Assembly: GCA_964355525.1 (NCBI GenBank)
Contig: CAYHDY010000031.1
Coordinates: forward strand, 1-11,610
DNA from: XYB2-FULL-45-11 sp964355525
GTDB taxonomy: Bacteria > Patescibacteriota > Patescibacteriia > UBA9934 > GWF2-40-263
Reading direction: 5' to 3'
DNA: 11,610 nt
Both the position numbers and the translations under genes were made by a program. Every line of letters starts with the position of its first letter. Position 1 is the stretch's first letter. The notes beneath the pieces were generated by a model, which saw only the letters and a list, made by a program, of their open reading frames with translations, was not told the origin of the DNA and did not search any database. Positions 6,194 through 11,610 of this stretch are shown here, piece after piece.

Positions 6194-7591
6194 ATGTTGC
6201 TTGAAAAGAATCATTTTCATTTTGTTGGAATCGGCGGGATCGGCATGTCCGCGCTCGCGAAGTTTTTGATTTCGAAAGAGAAGCACGTGACCGGTTCGGA
6301 TGTGTACGATTCGGAGACGATTCAAGATCTGAATAAAAAAGGTATTCATGTTTCGATTGGTCATGATTCGAATCACGTTCTTGATTCTGCCGAAGTCGTG
6401 ATTTACTCTTCGGCGGTTCCTTCGACAAATCCTGAACGAATAGCCGCTCGCGAACGAAACATTCCGGAAGTTTCGTATGCACAATTTCTCGGTGAAGTTT
6501 CAAAAGGGTTTTCGACGATTGTTGTAACTGGAACGCACGGAAAAAGCACAACGACTGCACTCCTCGGATTAATGCTCGAAGCAGCCGGTTATGATCCAAC
6601 CGTTCTTGTCGGCTCATTTGTCCCGACGTTTCCGGATAAAAATTTACGACTCGGCAAAGGCAGATTTTTCGTCGTTGAAGGATGTGAATATCAGGCGAAC
6701 ATGTTGAACCTGCATCCCGAGATGATCGTTCTCACCAACATCGAAGAAGATCACCTCGATTACTACCGTGACATCAATCATATCCGCGACACATTTCAAA
6801 TCTTCGCGGACAAGTTGATCGGAAAGGGAATGATGATTTTGAACGCGGATGACGCAGAATCCATGAAACTCAAAGTCGAACGACCAATCACATACGGAAT
6901 GCAGATCCCCCCTCCTTTACAAGGAGGGGGTGAGGGGGTGGTCGTGCAAGCGAATTACACAGCTGTCGATCGCGTCACTTCGAAGGGGGAACAGACATTC
7001 GCTGTTCGTCGTGAGGAAATGATTGGCCGTCTCAAATTAATTATTCCCGGCGCACACAATGTGATGAACGCGATCGCCGCAACCGCCGCAGCAATGGAAC
7101 TCGGCGTCCCGTTCGAAACCTGTGCTCGAGTTCTCGAAACATTTCCAGGAATCTGGCGACGTTTCGAACGTGTGGGAACATGGCGCAACGCCGATGTCAT
7201 CTCGGATTACGGTCATCACCCGACAGCTGTTGCGAAGACGATCGCGGCTGCCCGTGAATTTTTTCCGGATCGTCGGATCGTTTTGTGCTTCCAGCCACAT
7301 CAGCACTCGCGAACAAAAGCGCTCTTCGAAGGTTTTGTCGACGCGCTTCAACTCGCAGACGAAACCATCGTTGCAGAAATTTATGACGTCGCCGGAAGAA
7401 ACGAAGAACACGAAATGTCGTCAAGACTTATTGTTGAGAAAATCAAAAAAGAAAATCCGAATGCGCATGTCATGTTCTCGGAAAACTTCGATGCGGTAAA
7501 GTCCGCACTCGAGCAGGTTGTTCGATCAAATGATGTGTTGATTATCATGGGAGCAGGGGATATTGATTGTATTGCGAGAGAGATTTGTTAA
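6194..7591 (+). CDS. murC: UDP-N-acetylmuramate--L-alanine ligase MurC, with a repeat-derived insertion
   Basis: This 465-aa protein has the length and three-domain order of MurC, the ATP-dependent cytoplasmic enzyme that adds L-alanine to UDP-MurNAc, the first peptide step of peptidoglycan synthesis. The N-terminal domain opens FVGIGGIGMSALA (10-22). The ATP-binding loop is GTHGKSTTT (113-121). VEGCEYQANMLNL and TNIEEDHLDYY (181-191) mark the central domain. PGAHNVMNAIAA (285-296), WRRFERVG (321-328), SDYGHHPTAV (337-346) and FQPHQHSRT (366-374) mark the C-terminal part. These fit MurC better than MurD, E or F. Residues 239-251 (PPPLQGGGEGVVV) are encoded by a palindromic repeat and form an extra loop in the central domain. 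It is a single-gene unit that starts 9 nt after a -10 box and has no usable SD. Confidence 0.93.
   Translation: MLLEKNHFHFVGIGGIGMSALAKFLISKEKHVTGSDVYDSETIQDLNKKGIHVSIGHDSNHVLDSAEVVIYSSAVPSTNPERIAARERNIPEVSYAQFLGEVSKGFSTIVVTGTHGKSTTTALLGLMLEAAGYDPTVLVGSFVPTFPDKNLRLGKGRFFVVEGCEYQANMLNLHPEMIVLTNIEEDHLDYYRDINHIRDTFQIFADKLIGKGMMILNADDAESMKLKVERPITYGMQIPPPLQGGGEGVVVQANYTAVDRVTSKGEQTFAVRREEMIGRLKLIIPGAHNVMNAIAATAAAMELGVPFETCARVLETFPGIWRRFERVGTWRNADVISDYGHHPTAVAKTIAAAREFFPDRRIVLCFQPHQHSRTKALFEGFVDALQLADETIVAEIYDVAGRNEEHEMSSRLIVEKIKKENPNAHVMFSENFDAVKSALEQVVRSNDVLIIMGAGDIDCIAREIC
6906..6944. repeat. Palindromic repeat copy 2, inside murC
   Basis: This 39-bp block has a 10-bp perfect stem CCCCCTCCTT/AAGGAGGGGG (6908-6917 with 6921-6930, loop TAC) and a TGAGGGGGTGGTCG tail. 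It is nearly identical to 2574-2610 in folD. It is read here on the plus strand as 13 codons' worth of extra protein (residues 239-251), whereas the folD copy is read on the minus strand. Confidence 0.92.
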
Positions 7592-7593
7592 AG

Positions 7594-7617
7594 AAAAAAG
7601 AACGATTTAACGTTCTT
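7594..7617. terminator. Terminator between murC and the 7616-8542 gene
   Basis: A stem AAGAACG/CGTTCTT (7598-7604 with 7611-7617, 6-nt loop) is followed leftward by a T-run (A's at 7594-7599 on the plus strand). It terminates the minus-strand gene, whose TAA overlaps the stem base. On the plus strand the tail AAGAGTTTTT is weaker but may still serve murC. Confidence 0.75.
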
Positions 7618-8542
7618 AAGAGTTTTTGACAAGTTGTTCCAGAGCTTCTTTGATTTTTTCAGCATCTTTCGCGAACCGTTTTTGTTCCCTTGAGGTGCAA
7701 ATGGGCAGGTCTTTATCCGCCGTCCTGAGCTCGTTCCGCCTGTCTCTTCCAAATCCAGCGAATCGGTTCCAGAATTTCGAAAGACGAATGATGATCTTCG
7801 GAATTTCAGGCACAGTTTTTCCATGCCACGTTGTGAGCATACCGGAAATCGTGTTTCCGTTCACGATCCAGTCGGTTGGCCTGATTGAATGATGTGCAGA
7901 AACTCTGATCATTGTCGATTTGTTGGGGGTGCCAACGACCGTGAAATGATCATCCCTGATGTTGTCTTCATCGTAGCAACTACGGTATTGCAGTCGGTCC
8001 ATCATGTTCTGTGCAAGAGTCGCCTTGGACAGAATTTTCATTTTTGGAAATGCTTGTTGGATGCACAAGAGGATCAGGTTCAAATCCAGCTCAAAACGCG
8101 TTTCGTCGATCGGCTCAGCGGAGACTTCGATGTCGTGCGAGTAAAGAACGAGATTTCTTCCGAGTTCTTTCGCGAAAATTTCCGTATCCTTGTTGTCACT
8201 GTGTGCGACCCACAGATCAAGGATGTATCCAACAGCCTTGTTGTTGTCCGGTGAAACCACGCGTTTGATTTTCACTTCTGTTTTGAAGAACGCTGTCCCA
8301 TGGGCGTCGTATTCATACCGATGTTTCCAACGGTATTTTGATTGCAATTCGGTTTGCACCGTTTCATAGAGACGATCCAGAAGAGCACGCTGTTTTTTGT
8401 CTCCGAACTCAAGTTTTGGAAACTGTCCCGTCGCGTCGCGCGGACCGAACATGTATTCTTCCAAACCGGCTTTGAGCTGATCCCATGTTTCGAAGAAAAC
8501 TCCATTGTACATTTGGTTTTGTGTCACTGAAAGAACTCGCAT
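7616..8542 (-). CDS. Unknown 308-aa protein
   Basis: I do not recognise this protein. It lacks a signal peptide and membrane helices. It begins MRVLSVTQNQMYNG and appears to be a soluble alpha/beta protein. Features seen are an aromatic-rich segment (YRWKHRYEYDAHGTAFFKTEVKIKR), a probable beta stretch (GYILDLWVAHSD), the helix LILLCIQQAFPKMKIL, and a basic C-terminal helix rich in K, E and R. The start is fixed by a strong SD (AGGAGG on the minus strand, 8550-8555) 7 nt before the ATG at 8542. Its TTGACA promoter is divergent from the laccase-domain gene and resembles that of the unknown 3144-3749 gene. It converges on murC. No function can be inferred. Confidence 0.8.
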   Translation of the reverse strand: MRVLSVTQNQMYNGVFFETWDQLKAGLEEYMFGPRDATGQFPKLEFGDKKQRALLDRLYETVQTELQSKYRWKHRYEYDAHGTAFFKTEVKIKRVVSPDNNKAVGYILDLWVAHSDNKDTEIFAKELGRNLVLYSHDIEVSAEPIDETRFELDLNLILLCIQQAFPKMKILSKATLAQNMMDRLQYRSCYDEDNIRDDHFTVVGTPNKSTMIRVSAHHSIRPTDWIVNGNTISGMLTTWHGKTVPEIPKIIIRLSKFWNRFAGFGRDRRNELRTADKDLPICTSREQKRFAKDAEKIKEALEQLVKNS

Positions 8543-8549
8543 GTTGCTA

Positions 8550-8555
8550 CCTCCT
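8550..8555 (-). promoter_or_regulatory. Strong SD site AGGAGG for the 7616-8542 gene
   Basis: A perfect AGGAGG on the minus strand with 7-nt spacing fixes the start at 8542. It contrasts with the SD-less housekeeping genes in this window. Confidence 0.85.
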
Positions 8556-8572
8556 GTGTTGTGCAACAAGAA

Positions 8573-8601
8573 ATAATCACATTTTTCTTTGATTTTGTCA
8601 A
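8573..8601 (-). promoter_or_regulatory. Promoter of the 7616-8542 gene, TTGACA-17-GATTAT
   Basis: Minus-strand -35 TTGACA (8596-8601) and -10 GATTAT (8573-8578) are 17 bp apart, and a TGT extension precedes the -10. The leader is about 23 nt and contains the SD. It shares TTGACAAAATC with the 3779-3807 promoter. Confidence 0.7.
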
Positions 8602-8639
8602 CACAAGTGCGTTTTTTTATCGTTTTATTTGTATGTTTC

Positions 8640-8648
8640 TGTTATACT
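8640..8648 (+). promoter_or_regulatory. Possible upstream promoter P1 of the laccase-domain gene, leaderless type
   Basis: TGTTATACT is an extended -10 ending 10 nt before an in-frame ATG at 8659, the same geometry as at the leaderless genes here. If used, it would add 27 residues (MLDILKKIVYSFKSALQCGC and on) to the protein. Confidence 0.4.
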
Positions 8649-8662
8649 CCACCTCAATATGC

Positions 8663-8691
8663 TTGACATTTTGAAGAAAATCGTCTACTCT
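8663..8691 (+). promoter_or_regulatory. Main promoter P2 of the laccase-domain gene, TTGACA-17-TACTCT
   Basis: Consensus -35 TTGACA (8663-8668) and -10 TACTCT (8686-8691) are 17 bp apart. The leader would be about 42 nt and holds the AGGAG site before the GTG at 8740. The stretch AATCGTCTAYTCTT covering the -10 recurs upstream of the Cys-rich gene at 9713-9726. Confidence 0.65.
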
Positions 8692-8726
8692 TTCAAGTCT
8701 GCTTTACAATGCGGTTGCAGACCCGC

Positions 8727-8731
8727 AGGAG
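8727..8731 (+). promoter_or_regulatory. SD site AGGAG deciding the GTG start at 8740
   Basis: AGGAG stands 8 nt before GTG 8740, optimal spacing, and favours this start over the in-frame ATG at 8659. Confidence 0.7.
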
Positions 8732-8739
8732 AAAAAAAG

Positions 8740-9657
8740 GTGAACATCCAAAAACCCGTTTACATTCGTGATCTCTTCGGCGGCAAAGTGACCGTCATCG
8801 TTTTTGGCGCGCCGGTCAACTGGAACTATGCCGGTACGTCGCGCGAGGATATGGAGGCGAAGAATCCCGGCATCACGGCCATACTCGAAGAAGTCATGCG
8901 CAAGTATGGCATCAAACGAGCGTTGGTTCCGAAGCCGGCGTTCAACGCAAAAGTGGTGACGGACGCGGATCTCCCGAACGAGCTGCTCCCGAACTTCTTT
9001 CGCGGTGCGGACGCGGACGGTGTCCTCCTCGAAAAGTCTGGCGACGCGTACTTTCTCGCTTCGGCCGACTGTCTCGCTGCGGCGATCTTCGATTCACGGA
9101 CGAACAGTGTGGTCGCACTTCATTGCGGACGCGATGCGCTCATGGATCGCAAGCGGATCAATGAAGGCGAAGCGGTCAAGCGCGAACACGAGTCAGTGAT
9201 TCGCGCGGGTGTGCGACAGCTGGATAATTGCTTCCAGTTTCGGCATTTGTCGAGTCGTGACGTCTACTGCAACAATGAGTTTGGTTGGCTTCTGGGTGGA
9301 GATGAAGAGAACATGGCACGATTGTGTGACCATTCGGGGATGTCTGCTTATTTGGCGGCCGGCATTCGTCCCGAGACGTTCGATCATTCGACGACGGACG
9401 AGAAGTACGGAGCCGCGAACAAGCGCATGATCGATCATCTATCTGCGCTTCCGAACGTGGTGACCAATACGCAGTCGGGAACGATCGATCTGTTCGCCCT
9501 CGTTCGTCACCAACTCGGTCAGTATTGGATTGAGGACATCAAGGAAGATGAATTCGACACGGCGACTTCGAAAGATGCGGAAGACAATTTCGAGTTTCAC
9601 TCGAATCGTCTTCGCAGCAAGGTCGAACGCAATCTCGTCATCATCAAGCTCAACTGA
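8740..9657 (+). CDS. YfiH/laccase-domain (polyphenol oxidase family) protein, diverged
   Basis: This 305-aa protein resembles the YfiH/DUF152 'laccase domain' family of single-domain cytoplasmic metalloproteins, whose characterised members cleave purine nucleosides or are linked to peptidoglycan quality. Support comes from GADADGVLLEKSGDAYFLASADCLAAAIFD (88-117) followed by VVALHCG (124-130), where C111 and H128 align with two of the three metal ligands. The C-terminal DLFALVRHQLGQYWIEDI and HSNRLRSKVERNLVIIKL match the end of the family. The first ligand, normally the His of a QVHG-like motif, is absent: LVPKPAFNAKVV (62-73) stands there. The family's late CT pair is also not evident. It is longer than typical members (about 240-260 aa) because of a central segment around 133-235. 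The GTG start is chosen by its SD. The codons are more GC-rich than in genes to the left. Confidence 0.7.
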   Translation: MNIQKPVYIRDLFGGKVTVIVFGAPVNWNYAGTSREDMEAKNPGITAILEEVMRKYGIKRALVPKPAFNAKVVTDADLPNELLPNFFRGADADGVLLEKSGDAYFLASADCLAAAIFDSRTNSVVALHCGRDALMDRKRINEGEAVKREHESVIRAGVRQLDNCFQFRHLSSRDVYCNNEFGWLLGGDEENMARLCDHSGMSAYLAAGIRPETFDHSTTDEKYGAANKRMIDHLSALPNVVTNTQSGTIDLFALVRHQLGQYWIEDIKEDEFDTATSKDAEDNFEFHSNRLRSKVERNLVIIKLN

Positions 9658-9683
9658 ACGACCCCAACATTGGGTCGTTTTTT
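9657..9683 (+). terminator. Terminator of the laccase-domain gene
   Basis: Stem AACGACCC/GGGTCGTT (9657-9664 with 9672-9679, 7-nt loop) runs into a T-run, 9678-9683. It begins at the last base of the TGA stop. Confidence 0.85.
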
Positions 9684-9705
9684 CTTTTTAAACTCGGGTT
9701 TGAAC

Positions 9706-9734
9706 TTGACGTAATCGTCTATTCTTGTTACAAA
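9706..9734 (+). promoter_or_regulatory. Promoter of the Cys-rich protein gene
   Basis: -35 TTGACG (9706-9711) and -10 TACAAA (9729-9734) are 17 bp apart, giving a leader of about 60 nt. An alternative -10, TATTCT (9720-9725), lies in a 14-base motif shared with the laccase-domain promoter but has no good -35. Confidence 0.5.
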
Positions 9735-9789
9735 ACAGGGCACGCTTTTTGTGCATTCCACTTCAGGACGTTTGGTTTTGGGGTAAACG

Positions 9790-9795
9790 AGGAGG
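9790..9795 (+). promoter_or_regulatory. SD site AGGAGG for the Cys-rich protein
   Basis: AGGAGG lies 4 nt before ATG 9800. It fixes the start there, which places a clear lipoprotein-type signal peptide at the N-terminus. Confidence 0.85.
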
Positions 9796-9799
9796 TTCC

Positions 9800-11551
9800 A
9801 TGGCGTTCTTTTCCAAAGTGTCCGTGTTCGGTATCGCGTTGGTCGCTACGTTCGTCTGCATCTCGTGTTCGGACGACCAGATGGTTGAAAGTCAGAAGGA
9901 TGATGTTGCATTTTCGGATGGTGAGGCGAACGATTCGAGCGTCGACGTGATCGACGTGCAAGTGATACCGGATGTTTCGGAAGTCATCACGATCGACGTT
10001 CCCGAGGAAGTTTCGGCCGCGACGCCTGACGTGTTCAAGTGCAAAGACAACGCGTCGTGTGCGGCGGGGAATCCTTGCACACAAGATTGGTGCAACGTCG
10101 GAACGGGCGAGTGTCAGCACATTCCGCTTCCGGATCATGTTTGCACCGACGGCGACGCCTGTACGACAAACGACATCTGTACATCATCCGGACAATGCAT
10201 CGGCGCAAAGCAGGTGGTGTGCAATGACAACAGTGCGTGCACGAAGGACTCATGCGACAAACTTTCCGGCTGCGTGTTCGAACCGATCGATGCACCCTGT
10301 ACGGACAATGATGTTTGCACGAAGAACGACACCTGCATCGTCGGTGTTTGCACGGGCACGAAAGTGGTGTGCGACGACGGACTCGACTGCACGGACGACT
10401 CGTGCGACAAGAATACTGGTTGCGCGGTCGTGAAGTTGAATAACCTTCCGTGCAATGACGGCAGTGCTTGCTCGACGAACGATCTGTGCGTCAAAGGTGC
10501 GTGCGTCGGTGCGCCCGTCAACTGCAGCGACAACAATCAGTGCACGCAAGACACTTGCGACAAGTCGCTCGGCTGTTTCTCAACGCAAGCGTCGAACAAT
10601 TCGAAGTGTTCGGACGGAAACGGATGTACGCAGAATGACAATTGTCAGGAAAGCAAATGCATTTCGGGACCGCAGAAGAATTGCGACGACAGCAGTGTCT
10701 GCACAGACGATTCATGCGATTCTGTGACCGGCGATTGTCTCCACTTTGCCGCGGTCGGCGTCTTATCGTGCAGCGATAACAACGCTTGCACTTACGACGA
10801 TACCTGCAAGCTGGGTGTTTGTACCGGAAAGAACTTTCAGTGTAACGATGCCCTCGACTGCACGCTCGACACATGCGACAAGAAACTCGGATGCCTCTAC
10901 ACGGTGCAGGACAAAGCACCGTGCGATGACAAGAACCCATGTACTGTCGGCGATACGTGCAGTACGAACAAGTGCGAAGGAAAAGTGAAGACGTGCGAAG
11001 ACGGAAACGATTGCACCATCGACAAGTGCGACGGTGCCGTCGGAAATTGCAGCTTCACAGCAAACGACGGGTTTTATTGCAGCGACGGAAGTGCTTGTAC
11101 GGATCCGGATGTGTGCAAAGGAACGGTTTGCGTCGGCTTGACGATTCTCTGTGATGACAGCAATCCGTGCACGTCGAACGGATGCAATCAGAAAACCGGC
11201 TGCGTGTTCACAGCCACTCCGAACGCTCCGTGCGACGACGGTAATAAGTGCACGACCGGCGACATCTGTCAGCAAAGCGTTTGCGCGGCAAAACCCGTTC
11301 CGTGTGATGATGGAAATACGTGCACCAAAGACGTGTGTAGTAAGGCGACGGGTGCATGCACGTTCACGCCGTACAACGACACCTACAAATGCGATGACGG
11401 AGATCCGTGTACGACAGCAGACTCCTGTCTCGCTGCAAAATGCACGGGGCTCATCAACACCTGCGATGACAGTGATCCCTGCACGGTCGATTCGTGCGAT
11501 CCGAAAGATGGAAAGTGTGTGCATACAAAGAAACCGAACTGTCCTCCGTAA
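9800..11551 (+). CDS. Predicted surface lipoprotein with nine cysteine-rich ~52-aa repeats
   Basis: This 583-aa protein begins MAFFSKVSVFGIALVATFVCISC. That is a basic-then-hydrophobic signal peptide ending in a lipobox-like CIS-C23, with an atypical Cys at -3. A low-complexity acidic linker (24-78) rich in D, E, V and S follows, then a half repeat (81-105), then nine tandem repeats whose first cysteines are at 115, 167, 218, 270, 324, 375, 427, 478 and 531. Each repeat has eight cysteines in a fixed pattern: a CxDGxxCTxxDxCxxxxCxG half and a DDxxxCTxDxCDxxxGC half. This resembles the Dictyostelium CTDC-type repeats common in myxobacterial and related deltaproteobacterial secreted proteins. 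The mature protein should be exported, disulfide-bonded and lipid-anchored. There is no enzymatic motif, so adhesion, binding or a structural role is inference. The SD is strong and the GC content is raised. Confidence 0.85.
   Translation: MAFFSKVSVFGIALVATFVCISCSDDQMVESQKDDVAFSDGEANDSSVDVIDVQVIPDVSEVITIDVPEEVSAATPDVFKCKDNASCAAGNPCTQDWCNVGTGECQHIPLPDHVCTDGDACTTNDICTSSGQCIGAKQVVCNDNSACTKDSCDKLSGCVFEPIDAPCTDNDVCTKNDTCIVGVCTGTKVVCDDGLDCTDDSCDKNTGCAVVKLNNLPCNDGSACSTNDLCVKGACVGAPVNCSDNNQCTQDTCDKSLGCFSTQASNNSKCSDGNGCTQNDNCQESKCISGPQKNCDDSSVCTDDSCDSVTGDCLHFAAVGVLSCSDNNACTYDDTCKLGVCTGKNFQCNDALDCTLDTCDKKLGCLYTVQDKAPCDDKNPCTVGDTCSTNKCEGKVKTCEDGNDCTIDKCDGAVGNCSFTANDGFYCSDGSACTDPDVCKGTVCVGLTILCDDSNPCTSNGCNQKTGCVFTATPNAPCDDGNKCTTGDICQQSVCAAKPVPCDDGNTCTKDVCSKATGACTFTPYNDTYKCDDGDPCTTADSCLAAKCTGLINTCDDSDPCTVDSCDPKDGKCVHTKKPNCPP
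10142..11539 (+). repeat. Nine tandem ~156-bp coding repeats, 8 Cys each
   Basis: The spacings between first cysteines of successive units are 52, 51, 52, 54, 51, 52, 51 and 53 residues. Every unit keeps eight cysteines, but the DNA units differ freely. They are therefore old, selected protein repeats and not a recent DNA amplification. Confidence 0.85.
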
Positions 11552-11565
11552 TTCGATATTCCTTG

Positions 11566-11592
11566 ATCTTCTCCCAACGAGAGGATTTTTTT
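11566..11592 (+). terminator. Terminator of the Cys-rich protein gene
   Basis: Stem ATCTTCTC/GAGAGGAT (11566-11573 with 11579-11586, one G-U pair, 5-nt loop) runs into seven T's (11586-11592). It lies 14 nt after the TAA stop. Confidence 0.8.
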
Positions 11593-11610
11593 ATTGCGTG
11601 GTTTTTCGAT

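Noticed and set aside
5226..7741. The identical 15-mer TGAGCTCGTTCCGCC in the 5212 gene and in the 7616-8542 gene
   Set aside because: The flanks do not match and it is read in unrelated contexts. One such match is plausible by chance in a window this size.
8557..8568. The small inverted repeat TGTTG-TG-CAACA in the leader of the 7616-8542 gene
   Set aside because: The arms are only 5 bp with a 2-nt gap, too short to claim an operator or an RNA hairpin from one sequence.
10763..11524. A 253-codon open frame on the minus strand opposite the Cys-rich gene
   Set aside because: It is a periodic shadow of the repeat protein: the regular codon pattern avoids stops on the other strand. It has no SD or promoter and gives an arginine/valine-rich low-sense translation.
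10142..11539. CRISPR array or DNA satellite suggested by the regular ~156-bp periodicity
   Set aside because: The units are not identical in DNA, have no spacer/repeat structure and form one continuous coding frame with conserved cysteines.
1..11610. Recoded UGA (as in some CPR lineages), tRNAs, rRNAs, insertion sequences or defence genes
   Set aside because: TGA acts as a normal stop at several gene ends. No tRNA or rRNA signature, transposase or recognisable defence gene was seen.

Overview
The window looks like chromosome from a small-genome bacterium, most likely of the Candidate Phyla Radiation (Patescibacteria). The evidence is indirect: compact, mostly single-gene transcription units, divergent but recognisable core enzymes (DnaB, FolD, GlyA, MurC), several proteins I cannot place in a family, and many starts with no Shine-Dalgarno (SD) sequence. 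TGA is used as a normal stop (ends of folD, the 3144-3749 gene and the 8740-9657 gene), so the UGA-recoded CPR groups are excluded. The phylum call is inference.

Layout. 1-510 (-) is the N-terminal part of replicative helicase dnaB, cut by the window edge. A divergent intergenic region with a perfect 18-bp palindrome leads to an amino-acid permease (612-1760, +) and a four-helix membrane protein (1770-2165, +). These converge on folD (2193-3062, -). Next come an unknown 201-aa protein (3144-3749, -) and glyA (3853-5097, -). glyA is divergent from a possible beta-propeller protein (5212-6150, +), with the two promoters sharing their -35 region. murC (6194-7591, +) converges on an unknown 308-aa protein (7616-8542, -). 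The right end holds a diverged YfiH/laccase-domain protein (8740-9657, +) and a 583-aa predicted lipoprotein made of nine cysteine-rich ~52-residue repeats (9800-11551, +). Almost every gene has its own promoter and a hairpin/T-run terminator, often overlapping the stop codon.

How genes work together. GlyA (serine hydroxymethyltransferase) and FolD are consecutive steps of folate one-carbon metabolism. DnaB serves replication and MurC peptidoglycan synthesis. The Cys-rich protein is probably displayed outside the cell.

Main observations. (1) A ~37-39 bp palindromic repeat is inserted in frame in both folD and murC, read from opposite strands. (2) Starts fall into two classes. dnaB, the permease, the small membrane protein, folD and murC have a -10 box only 8-10 nt before ATG and so should be leaderless. 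The three unknown genes, the laccase-domain gene and the Cys-rich gene have TTGAC(A/G) promoters, real leaders and SD-like sites. (3) The FolD has kept its catalytic residues but lost the canonical dinucleotide-binding signature. (4) The laccase-domain protein lacks one expected metal-ligand histidine and may have two promoter/start pairs. (5) Base composition rises visibly in GC from about 8740 onward.
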